From Clostridiales bacterium (GTDB lineage Bacteria > Bacillota > Clostridia > Oscillospirales > QAMX01): 9,046 nucleotides of DNA. This document shows positions 1 to 5,803 of the stretch, piece after piece. The notes under the pieces were generated by a model. The model ran no database searches, was not told where the DNA came from, and worked only from the letters and a program-made list of their open reading frames with translations. The position numbers and the translations under genes were made by a program. The DNA is taken from assembly GCA_003149835.1 (NCBI GenBank), contig QAMX01000125.1, forward strand, positions 1 to 9,046, read 5' to 3'. The stretch's first letter is position 1; each line of letters starts with the position of its first letter.

Positions 1-121
1 GAGAGACAGACCCCCTCCCTCCGGCGCCGTCCGGCCAGCCGGCCGTGTCTCCCGCCACGCCGTTCGCTCGAAAAAGCCGCGGAAATCGATGATATCCGGC
101 AAATAGCAGGAGTTATATTTT

Positions 122-128
122 AGGAGGA
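122..128 (+). promoter_or_regulatory. Strong ribosome binding site of tpiA
   Basis: AGGAGGA ends five bases before the ATG at 134. It is close to a perfect anti-16S match and fixes the start of tpiA. Confidence 0.85.
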
Positions 129-133
129 GAATC

Positions 134-907
134 ATGAACAGAAGATACCGCAAAACGATCATTGCGGGGAACTGGAAAATGAACAAAACCCCGAAAGAGG
201 CGCGCGCGTTGGTTGATGCGCTGCGCCCGATGATCGCCAAGGCCAAGTGGTGCACCACCGTACTCTGCGTCCCGTTTGTCGATCTGCACGCGGCTCTCAA
301 AGCCACGCGCGCTACCAAGATCGCCGTCGGCGCGCAGAATATGCACTATGAATCTTCCGGCGCCTATACCGGCGAAATTTCCGCTGAAATGCTCGTGGAA
401 ATGGGCGTTAAATATGTCATTATCGGTCATAGCGAACGCCGGCAGTATTTTAACGAAACCGACGAAACCGTTAACAAAAAGCTTTTGAAGGCCCTCGACG
501 TCGGCCTGCGTCCGATCGTCTGCGTCGGCGAATCCCTGGCGGAGCGCGAGTCGGGCGTCATGGCGGAACGCATTCAGTATCAGGTCAAGATGGCGCTTCA
601 AAACGTTCAGCCCGACCAGGTGCGCAAAGTCGTCATCGCCTACGAGCCGATTTGGGCGATCGGTACGGGCAAGACCGCTACGGTCGCGCAGGCCGGCGAG
701 GTCTGTACGCTCATCCGCGACACCGTCCGGACGCTGTTCGGCGCCAGAGCCGCCCGTTCTATCACGATCCAGTACGGCGGTTCGATGAATGCGGAAAACG
801 CGGCTGGGCTGCTCGCGCAGCTCAACATCGACGGCGGTCTCATCGGCGGCGCTTCTCTCAAACCGGATGCTTTCAAGGCGATCGTCGACGCGGCGAATCA
901 GAACTGA
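134..907 (+). CDS. tpiA: Triosephosphate isomerase
   Basis: This is a cytoplasmic glycolytic enzyme that interconverts dihydroxyacetone phosphate and glyceraldehyde 3-phosphate. At 257 residues it matches the usual length of about 250. All TIM signatures are visible: the N-terminal GNWKMN (residues 12-17) with substrate-binding Asn13 and Lys15; IIGHSERR (96-103) with the electrophilic His99; AYEPIWAIGTGKTA (169-182), which holds the catalytic base Glu171 and the mobile loop 6; and the phosphate-binding YGGS (214-217) and GLIGGASL (235-242). The ATG at 134 follows a near-perfect AGGAGGA at 122-128. No convincing promoter lies in the 133 bases upstream, so it may be transcribed with a gene outside the window. 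A strong terminator starts 16 bases after the stop codon. Nothing looks degenerate, so I infer a working enzyme. Confidence 0.98.
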   Translation: MNRRYRKTIIAGNWKMNKTPKEARALVDALRPMIAKAKWCTTVLCVPFVDLHAALKATRATKIAVGAQNMHYESSGAYTGEISAEMLVEMGVKYVIIGHSERRQYFNETDETVNKKLLKALDVGLRPIVCVGESLAERESGVMAERIQYQVKMALQNVQPDQVRKVVIAYEPIWAIGTGKTATVAQAGEVCTLIRDTVRTLFGARAARSITIQYGGSMNAENAAGLLAQLNIDGGLIGGASLKPDAFKAIVDAANQN

Positions 908-923
908 TTTTACGCAAGGTTTT

Positions 924-964
924 CAATCGGAAAAGAGGAATCCGCCTCTTTTCCGATTGTTTTT
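924..964 (+). terminator. Intrinsic terminator after tpiA
   Basis: A perfect 15-bp inverted repeat (924-938 pairs with 945-959, arms CAATCGGAAAAGAGG and its complement) has a 6-base loop and is followed directly by five T. This is a textbook rho-independent terminator 16 bases past the tpiA stop. It suggests that the next gene needs its own promoter or read-through. Confidence 0.93.
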
Positions 965-1133
965 CCCGTATCGTCTTTTCCGCTTTCTTCACGGTTTTTG
1001 CAGACGGATCTTTGCAACCGCCCGCCGCCGCTCAGCCTGTGTCTGTTGAGCCGGGCGTGTATCGCCCGTTATCGGGTTGCTGCTGTTTCAGATCCTTGCA
1101 GCCATCGTTTCATGGGGATCCACAACGGCATAG

Positions 1134-1140
1134 AAAGGAG
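1134..1140 (+). promoter_or_regulatory. Ribosome binding site of the GpmI-like gene
   Basis: AAAGGAG lies eight bases before the ATG at 1149 and supports that start. A good site in front of this gene argues that it is translated and is not a decaying pseudogene. Confidence 0.7.
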
Positions 1141-1148
1141 TTTTTCGG

Positions 1149-1985
1149 ATGCGGAACACCATTACGTTGATTACAATCGACGGTTTCGGCCTCTCTGCGT
1201 CGTCGACAGGCAACGCGTTCGCTGTGGCCGCTGCTCCGAATCTCTCGGAGCTGTTCTCAAAATGCCCGAGCACGACGCTCTCCGCATTTGACGCCGGAGA
1301 AGCGCAGACAGACGCCGTTTCTCCCGACGCGGGCTATTACAGGATGGGCAGCGGCCGCCGCGCCGCGCCGCATCCGGTTGATCCGCTGAAAAATACGTTG
1401 GGCGAATGGATTGCCTCGATGGGTCTGAGGCAGACACGGATTTGCGCCGAGTCGGCGCGCCATGCTTCGATTTACAGCTTTAACGGTTACAGCGATGCGC
1501 CTTTCCCCAACGAGCGGGATATCGTCGTCGCCGGCGACGCGGCTCTGCCCGTCCATCAGGCTGCAATCGAAGCGGCCAGGCAGGTTTGCGACGCAGCGCT
1601 TTCAGCATTAGACGCCGGCGACAGCGACTTTCTCACCGTCTCCTTCTCCGTATGCGACGTCTGCGGACTGCTCGGCGTTATGCCGCATGCGGTGGCCGCA
1701 GTCGAAACGGTCGACGCCTGCCTCGGTATGCTGACCGGTAAGCTCACCCAGCTCGGCTCGGTGGCCTGTATCGTCTCTCCGAACGGCAACGCGGAAAAAA
1801 CCGTCTGTGCCGACGGCGTCACGCCGTTTCAGGATCGAACCGATAATCTTCTGCCGTTCATCGTCTTCGGCGCCGATGTCTCCCTGCGCCCCGGCTCTCT
1901 CTGCGACGTCGCGCCGACGATTCTCGACCTCATGGGTCTGTCCTGCCCTCCGGAAATGGACGGCAGAAGCCTCATCGGCTCCTGA
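1149..1985 (+). CDS. GpmI-like (iPGM-related) alkaline-phosphatase-fold protein, probable pseudoenzyme
   Basis: This 278-residue protein aligns along its length with the phosphatase-domain halves of 2,3-bisphosphoglycerate-independent phosphoglycerate mutase (GpmI), which is normally about 510 residues. Conserved scaffold: ITIDGFG (8-14), GNAFAVAAAPNL (21-32), MGSGR (66-70), KNTLGEWIASMGLRQTRI (81-98), FNGYSDAPFPNE (111-122), AVETVDACLG (184-193), GNAEK (213-217), LPFIVFG (235-241), DVAPTILDLMGL (253-264) and EMDGRSLIG (269-277). The transferase domain normally inserted after the GAGR region is absent. Of the seven catalytic or metal residues known in Bacillus GpmI, only the two Asp appear kept (Asp11, Asp170). 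The nucleophilic Ser region reads VSPDAG, and the other metal ligands are replaced by Leu174, Pro211, Asn212 and Arg230. The ORF is intact, with AAAGGAG at 1134-1140 eight bases before the ATG. The position after tpiA is where gpmI often lies. Mutase activity looks impossible, and the actual role is unknown. It has ten Cys, including C169-x-x-C172. Confidence 0.82.
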   Translation: MRNTITLITIDGFGLSASSTGNAFAVAAAPNLSELFSKCPSTTLSAFDAGEAQTDAVSPDAGYYRMGSGRRAAPHPVDPLKNTLGEWIASMGLRQTRICAESARHASIYSFNGYSDAPFPNERDIVVAGDAALPVHQAAIEAARQVCDAALSALDAGDSDFLTVSFSVCDVCGLLGVMPHAVAAVETVDACLGMLTGKLTQLGSVACIVSPNGNAEKTVCADGVTPFQDRTDNLLPFIVFGADVSLRPGSLCDVAPTILDLMGLSCPPEMDGRSLIGS

Positions 1986-2045
1986 AAGCCGGCGACGGCA
2001 TGTGGAGACGCAACGGCAGCAGAGGAGATTTCAAAAGATTCATCA

Positions 2046-2093
2046 AAAAAATCCGGAACGGAGCGGTCTATACCGCTGCGTTCCGGATTTTTT
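2046..2093. terminator. Bidirectional terminator between convergent genes
   Basis: A long hairpin: 2046-2060 pairs with 2079-2093 (core ATCCGGAACG and complement), continued inside by AGCGGT/ACCGCT around a CTAT loop after one G-G mismatch. The outer stem is an A-run on the left and a T-run on the right, so it gives a U-tract in both directions. It lies between the stop of the GpmI-like gene (1985) and the stop of the minus-strand protease gene (2108), as expected for a shared terminator. Confidence 0.93.
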
Positions 2094-2107
2094 GATTCGG
2101 CCGGGAA

Positions 2108-2848
2108 TCAAGCGCGCTCCCGATCCTCATTTTTTTGTTCGTCGATCATCGCGTGCAGCTTTGCGAGCGCGTCGGACAGGCCGCCCAGCGCGTCGATCAG
2201 GCCGATCCTGACCGCCTCTTCCCCGTTGATCAGGCTGCCGACATCCGTCGCCAATTCTCCGGTTTTTAACATCAGCTCCCGGTATTTTTCCTCGCTGATC
2301 CGCGAATTTCTCGTCACAAAGCGGACGACGCGGTCCTGCACCTTTTCAAAGTAATAATACGTCTGCGGCACGCCGAGAATCAGCCCGTTCATGCGCACCG
2401 GATGGATCGTCATTGCCGCGCTCGGCGCGATAAACGAATACTTGGACGCCACCGCGAGCGGCACGCCGATGGAATGGCCGCCGCCCAGCACAAGCGAAAC
2501 CGTCGGCGTTTTCATGCTCGCGATCAGCTCTGCGATCGCCAGCCCCGCCTCGACGTCGCCGCCAATGGTATTCAGCATGACAAGCAGGCCGTCAATTTCC
2601 GGACTCTCCTCAATGGCCGCGAGCTGCGGCAAAACATGCTCATATTTTGTCGTCTTGTCGTTTCCGGACATTGATCGGTGTCCCTCGATCTGTCCGATCA
2701 CGGCGAGACAGTGGATCGCGTGTTTTTCCCCTTCTCCGGTGATCGCGCCCAGCTCGCGGATTTCTGCCTGCTGTTCGCCGCTCAGTCCCGTCTCTTCTCC
2801 GCCGTCCCCATCCGCGCCGTTTCTGTCGTCATCATCGTACTGCCGCAT
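2108..2848 (-). CDS. tepA: ClpP-family serine protease, TepA type
   Basis: This 246-residue protein closely resembles the Bacillus TepA (YmfB) group of ClpP-fold proteases, which are soluble and ATPase-independent. It shows [17 protein letters not shown] (65-81), the oxyanion-type glycine strand [12 protein letters not shown] (93-104), [11 protein letters not shown] (122-132) with the probable nucleophile Ser126, and [18 protein letters not shown] (146-163) with catalytic His149. Asp202 in TDVG is a candidate third triad residue, and [16 protein letters not shown] (208-223) is the usual ClpP-like C-terminal helix. Residues 1-40 are acidic, low in complexity and poorly conserved (DDDD at 5-8). 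No signal peptide or membrane segment is visible. GAGG precedes the start by eight bases on the minus strand. TepA was first linked to protein translocation and ClpP-like spore-associated roles; its true substrates are uncertain. It is transcribed alone, divergently from the cupin regulator. Confidence 0.9.
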   Translation of the reverse strand: MRQYDDDDRNGADGDGGEETGLSGEQQAEIRELGAITGEGEKHAIHCLAVIGQIEGHRSMSGNDKTTKYEHVLPQLAAIEESPEIDGLLVMLNTIGGDVEAGLAIAELIASMKTPTVSLVLGGGHSIGVPLAVASKYSFIAPSAAMTIHPVRMNGLILGVPQTYYYFEKVQDRVVRFVTRNSRISEEKYRELMLKTGELATDVGSLINGEEAVRIGLIDALGGLSDALAKLHAMIDEQKNEDRERA

Positions 2849-2898
2849 CGTCCAGACCTCGTTTCTCTCGTATTTCTCTTGGCTTTTCTTTTATTTTT

Positions 2899-2910
2899 GC
2901 CTGATCAGGC
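2899..2910. repeat. 12-bp perfect palindrome in the leader of the TepA-like gene
   Basis: GCCTGATCAGGC is self-complementary and lies about 50 bases upstream of the minus-strand protease start, next to an A/T-rich tract. It could be an operator, but no bound protein can be named. Confidence 0.4.
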
Positions 2911-2982
2911 CGGAATATACGCGGTATGCCCGGCTGTCTGCGCTCTCATAGAGCGGCGGCTGTCCGCAGAACAAACGGCTGC

Positions 2983-3037
2983 GCATAGGGTCATACAAAC
3001 GATTTGAAGCTTATTTTGTGCAGGTTGACCCTTATGC
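2983..3037. repeat. Imperfect dyad in the divergent intergenic region
   Basis: GCATAGGGTCA (2983-2993) is matched on the other side by TGACCCTTATGC (3026-3037), the same sequence inverted with one extra base. Inside it, ACAAA (2995-2999) faces TTTGT. The dyad lies 40 to 90 bases upstream of the promoter for the cupin-regulator operon and also upstream of the protease gene. It could be an operator or a structured transcript. Confidence 0.4.
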
Positions 3038-3074
3038 CTTTTCAGACGCCGGTTTTCTTAATGAATTCCTGTCA

Positions 3075-3103
3075 TTGACAAAACGCCGTTTTTGTGGTTT
3101 AAT
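3075..3103 (+). promoter_or_regulatory. Sigma-A promoter of the cupin regulator/acyl-CoA synthetase unit
   Basis: TTGACA (3075-3080) is separated by 17 bases from TTTAAT (3098-3103). A TGG directly before the -10 makes it an extended -10 element. The implied start of transcription is near 3110, giving a leader of under 30 bases. A second, less well spaced TATAA lies at 3105. Confidence 0.8.
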
Positions 3104-3136
3104 TATAAGAAAATCAAAATAAAGGAATGAACCCGT

Positions 3137-3715
3137 ATGAACGAAAAAATTATGCAGATTGCCGAGCGAATTAAAGGGTTGCGTGAGTTGTTGGGCATTT
3201 CCGAGCAGGAGATGTGTCATACGTTACAGCTCACGCCTGAGGCCTATGCGGATTACGAGGCCGGCCGGCGTGATTTTTCTTTTTCACTGCTCTATGAGAT
3301 CGCGCTGAAATTCGGCGTTGATATTACCGAGCTGATTACGGGCGACATGCCGAGGCTCTCCCGTTTCTCACTGATTCGCGCCGGCGAGGGCCTGCCGATT
3401 GAACGCCGCAAGGGCTTTGCCTATCAGCATATGGCCTATCTGTTCAAAAACCGCAATTCTGAACCGTTCCGCGTCGTCGCCAAATTCGACGAAACGCTCT
3501 TGAACAAGCCGATTGCCATGTCCTCCCACGCTGGGCATGAATTCGACTATATCCTTTCCGGGACGCTGTTAGTCCAGATTGAAGATCACCGCATGGAGCT
3601 AAAACCCGGCGACGCCGTCTACTATGACGCGCAGAACCCGCACGGGATGCTGGCTGTCGGCGGTGAGGACTGTATTTTTCTCGCCGTTATCTCCGGCGGC
3701 GAACACGCAAAATAA
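3137..3715 (+). CDS. XRE-family HTH regulator with C-terminal cupin domain
   Basis: This is a 192-residue transcription factor of the PuuR-like XRE-cupin type. Residues 8-68 form a Cro/C1 helix-turn-helix (ISEQEMCHTLQLTPEAYADY at 21-40, then EAGRRDFSFSLLYEIALKF). Residues about 105-187 form a small cupin barrel. Cupin motif 1 is visible as SSHAGHEFDYILSG (129-142) with possible metal ligands His131, His134 and Glu135, and motif 2 as PGDAVYYDAQNPHG (157-170) with His169. Such proteins sense a small ligand in the cupin and control a neighbouring catabolic gene. Here the acyl-CoA synthetase starts about 48 bases downstream with no terminator between, so I infer that this protein regulates its own operon, perhaps in response to a carboxylic acid or its CoA ester. 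The ATG at 3137 follows AAAGGA at 3121-3126 with a ten-base gap. Confidence 0.92.
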   Translation: MNEKIMQIAERIKGLRELLGISEQEMCHTLQLTPEAYADYEAGRRDFSFSLLYEIALKFGVDITELITGDMPRLSRFSLIRAGEGLPIERRKGFAYQHMAYLFKNRNSEPFRVVAKFDETLLNKPIAMSSHAGHEFDYILSGTLLVQIEDHRMELKPGDAVYYDAQNPHGMLAVGGEDCIFLAVISGGEHAK

Positions 3716-3763
3716 TCCGCTGTAAACATCGACGGAATATCTTGATAAAGGACATGATTTTTG

Positions 3764-5452
3764 ATGATGAAAAGCAAAACGATCCAGACAAACGGCGTTC
3801 CGACGCTCCATAAACAATATCTCGACGAGACGTTCGACGGCGAAGGCCGTCTGACGCATCTCGGCTATCATATCCCCCAGCGCTTCAACTTCGCCTACGA
3901 CGTGATCGACGAGCTTGCGCGCAGGTCTCCCGACAAGCGCGCCATGCTGCACCTTTCAGACAGCCTTGAAGAGCAGACGTATACCTTTGCCGATATCTCC
4001 CGCGAAAGCGACCGGACTGCGGCGATGCTCGCCGCGCACGGCGTCAAGAAGGGCGACCGCGTCATGCTGATTTTAAAACGGCATTTCGAGTTCTGGCCGT
4101 CGATCCTCGCCTGTCATAAGCTCGGCGCCGCCGTCATTCCCGCGACCAACCAGCTGGCCGCAAAGGACGTTCTCTACCGCTTTAAAGCCGCCGGCGTCTC
4201 CGCGGTGCTCTGCACAGCCGACGGCGACATCGCCGAGCACGTTGACGCAGCCGCCGCCGAATACGGCTGCCCGCTCCTGAAAATCATCGTTCACGGCAAG
4301 CGCGCGGGCTGGCTGGCCTACGACGAGGCGGTCCAGAGCGCGCCCGCGTTTGAGCGGCCGGACGTCTCCAACGAAAACGACGACACGATGCTCATCTACT
4401 TCACCTCCGGCACCTCCGGAATGCCTAAGATGGTCATGCACGACTTTACCTACCCCATCGGCCACATCGCCACCGCCAAATACTGGCACAAGGTGAACGG
4501 CGACGGCCTCCACTTTACCATCTCCGACACCGGCTGGGGCAAGGCGGTCTGGGGCAAGCTCTACGGCCAGTGGTTTATGGAGACGGCGATCTTCGTCTAC
4601 GACTTCGACCGCTTCCACCCGGACGCGGTGCTCTCCGCCATCGAAAAGTACGACGTGACGACATTCTGCGCGCCGCCGACGATGTACCGTTTCTTTATTA
4701 AGGAAGACCTCTCCAAATACGATCTCTCCGCGCTCCGCCACGTCACCATTGCCGGCGAGGCGCTGAACCCCGAGGTATACGAGCAGTTCCGCCGCGCGAC
4801 CGGTCTGTCGCTGTACGAGGGCTTCGGGCAGACGGAAACGACGCTGACGGTCTTCAACGCCTACGACATGACGCCGCGCCCCGGCTCGATGGGTCTGCCC
4901 TCTCCGGCCTACAACGTCGATATCGTCGACGAGGCCGGGAATTCGACGATCCCCGGCGTCACCGGCGAGATCGTCCTGCGCCTGCCGGAAAACGGAAAGC
5001 CCGCCGGCCTGTTCAAAGGCTATTATCTCGATGAGGCGCTGACCGCCGAGGTCTGCCGCAACGGCCTGTATCACACCGGCGACACGGCGTGGCGCGATGA
5101 GGACGGCTATTTCTGGTATGTCGGCCGCGTCGACGACGTGATTAAGTCCTCGGGCTATCGAATCGGGCCGTTTGAGGTCGAAAGCGTACTGATGGAACAC
5201 CCCGCCGTCCTCGAATGCGCGGTCACGCCCGCGCCCGACCCGATCCGCGGCCAGGTCGTCAAGGCGACGATCGTGCTCGCAAAGGGCTATACGGCGAGCG
5301 ACGCGCTGGCCGAAGAGATCAAAAACTATGTGAAATCGCACACCGCGCCCTATAAATATCCCCGCATCGTCGAATTTGTCGCCGACCTGCCGAAGACGAT
5401 CTCCGGCAAGATCCGCCGCAACGAGATCCGCGACCGCGACCGCGCCAAATAG
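3764..5452 (+). CDS. AMP-forming acyl-CoA synthetase, medium-chain (ACSM/MACS) type
   Basis: This is an ANL-superfamily adenylating enzyme that activates a carboxylic acid to acyl-AMP and then to acyl-CoA. It is about 562 residues, normal for the family. Numbered from a TTG at 3761, the motifs are: P-loop YFTSGTSGMPK (213-223); SDTGWGKAVWG (255-265), typical of the medium-chain and branched-chain group; YEGFGQTET (352-360); TGD (439-441); the hinge and A8 region GRVDDVIKSSGYRIGP (455-470); MEHPAVLECAV (478-488); and PKTISGKIRR (544-553) with catalytic Lys550. The start is ambiguous: TTG at 3761 and ATG at 3764 or 3767 are in frame, after AAAGGA at 3747-3752. I prefer ATG 3764, but TTG has the better spacing (8 against 11). 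It follows the XRE-cupin regulator in one unit. The substrate cannot be read from the sequence; a medium-chain, branched or aromatic acid is likely. Confidence 0.92.
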   Translation: MMKSKTIQTNGVPTLHKQYLDETFDGEGRLTHLGYHIPQRFNFAYDVIDELARRSPDKRAMLHLSDSLEEQTYTFADISRESDRTAAMLAAHGVKKGDRVMLILKRHFEFWPSILACHKLGAAVIPATNQLAAKDVLYRFKAAGVSAVLCTADGDIAEHVDAAAAEYGCPLLKIIVHGKRAGWLAYDEAVQSAPAFERPDVSNENDDTMLIYFTSGTSGMPKMVMHDFTYPIGHIATAKYWHKVNGDGLHFTISDTGWGKAVWGKLYGQWFMETAIFVYDFDRFHPDAVLSAIEKYDVTTFCAPPTMYRFFIKEDLSKYDLSALRHVTIAGEALNPEVYEQFRRATGLSLYEGFGQTETTLTVFNAYDMTPRPGSMGLPSPAYNVDIVDEAGNSTIPGVTGEIVLRLPENGKPAGLFKGYYLDEALTAEVCRNGLYHTGDTAWRDEDGYFWYVGRVDDVIKSSGYRIGPFEVESVLMEHPAVLECAVTPAPDPIRGQVVKATIVLAKGYTASDALAEEIKNYVKSHTAPYKYPRIVEFVADLPKTISGKIRRNEIRDRDRAK

Positions 5453-5674
5453 AGCCGATACTGCTGCGAGGCGTGGAAAAATATCGCAAACCGCCGCGCA
5501 GCTTGCCGCCCGTTCTCTTCCGAAACAGTTGTATGCTCAGAGAGATCCCGACGGGAAATCGCCGGCGGGCCGCGTGAACCCCCGCTGAAATCAGCAGGCG
5601 CCGCCGATTCGGTTTTTGCCCCGCGTCAAGTCAATAATACAGCGCTTCTAAAAAACGCGCGCGACAGCTTTTAT
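5453..5674. other. Gene-free stretch between the acyl-CoA synthetase and the membrane HTH gene
   Basis: No convincing gene lies here. A short open frame reading through from within the synthetase (to 5588) has no family resemblance. No clear T-tailed terminator follows the synthetase stop. Small dyads are present (TCCCGACGGGA near 5546-5556; GCTGAAATCAGC near 5587-5598), as is a promoter-like element AAACAGTTGTATGCT at 5523-5537. CCGATTCGGTTTTTG near 5608-5622 is at best a very weak terminator. Confidence 0.5.
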
Positions 5675-5708
5675 GCCGCCCCGACAGACTGACGTCTGTC
5701 GGGGCGGC
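5675..5708. terminator. Strong perfect hairpin abutting a promoter, possible terminator
   Basis: GCCGCCCCGACAGAC (5675-5689) and its exact complement (5694-5708) form a 15-bp stem with a TGAC loop. It would be very stable as RNA but lacks a T-run on either side, so it is not a canonical intrinsic terminator. It ends two bases before the -35 box at 5711. It may end read-through from the acyl-CoA synthetase unit, or act as an operator for the next promoter. Confidence 0.55.
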
Positions 5709-5710
5709 TA

Positions 5711-5739
5711 TTGACACCGTGTCTGAAATCAGGTATACT
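5711..5739 (+). promoter_or_regulatory. Consensus sigma-A promoter of the membrane HTH gene
   Basis: A perfect TTGACA (5711-5716), a 17-base spacer and TATACT (5734-5739) give one of the best promoters in the window. Transcription should start near 5746, leaving a leader of about 58 bases before the ATG at 5804. Confidence 0.85.
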
Positions 5740-5803
5740 AAATACGCAGCGGTGATTCGCCACACTCGGAAAAATACCCCGCCGACGGCAGATAAGGATC
5801 AAT

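Noticed and set aside
1..123. Open frames without a start at the left edge, as a possible tail of an upstream gene.
   Set aside because: More than one frame is open here (stops at 104-106 and 121-123), and none shows a recognisable C-terminal motif, so no coding call can be supported.
652..1170. Plus-strand frame overlapping the end of tpiA and running to the start of the GpmI-like gene.
   Set aside because: It crosses a strong intrinsic terminator, overlaps two better supported genes and has an Arg-rich, motif-free translation.
1149..1985. Considered as a frameshifted or truncated gpmI pseudogene.
   Set aside because: The frame is continuous, both halves of the phosphatase domain are present in order with the proper C-terminus, and a ribosome binding site precedes it. 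A random decay would not remove exactly one domain and keep the frame, so I treat it as a gene.
2391..2951. Plus-strand open frame of 186 codons opposite the TepA-like gene.
   Set aside because: The minus strand carries clear ClpP/TepA motifs. The plus frame is Ser/Pro-rich without recognisable motifs or a good ribosome binding site.
4073..5341. A long minus-strand open frame of 422 codons antisense to the acyl-CoA synthetase.
   Set aside because: It lies wholly inside a gene with full-length family motifs on the plus strand. Its translation is Val/Arg/Asp-rich low-complexity sequence with no family motif, typical of antisense frames in GC-rich genes.
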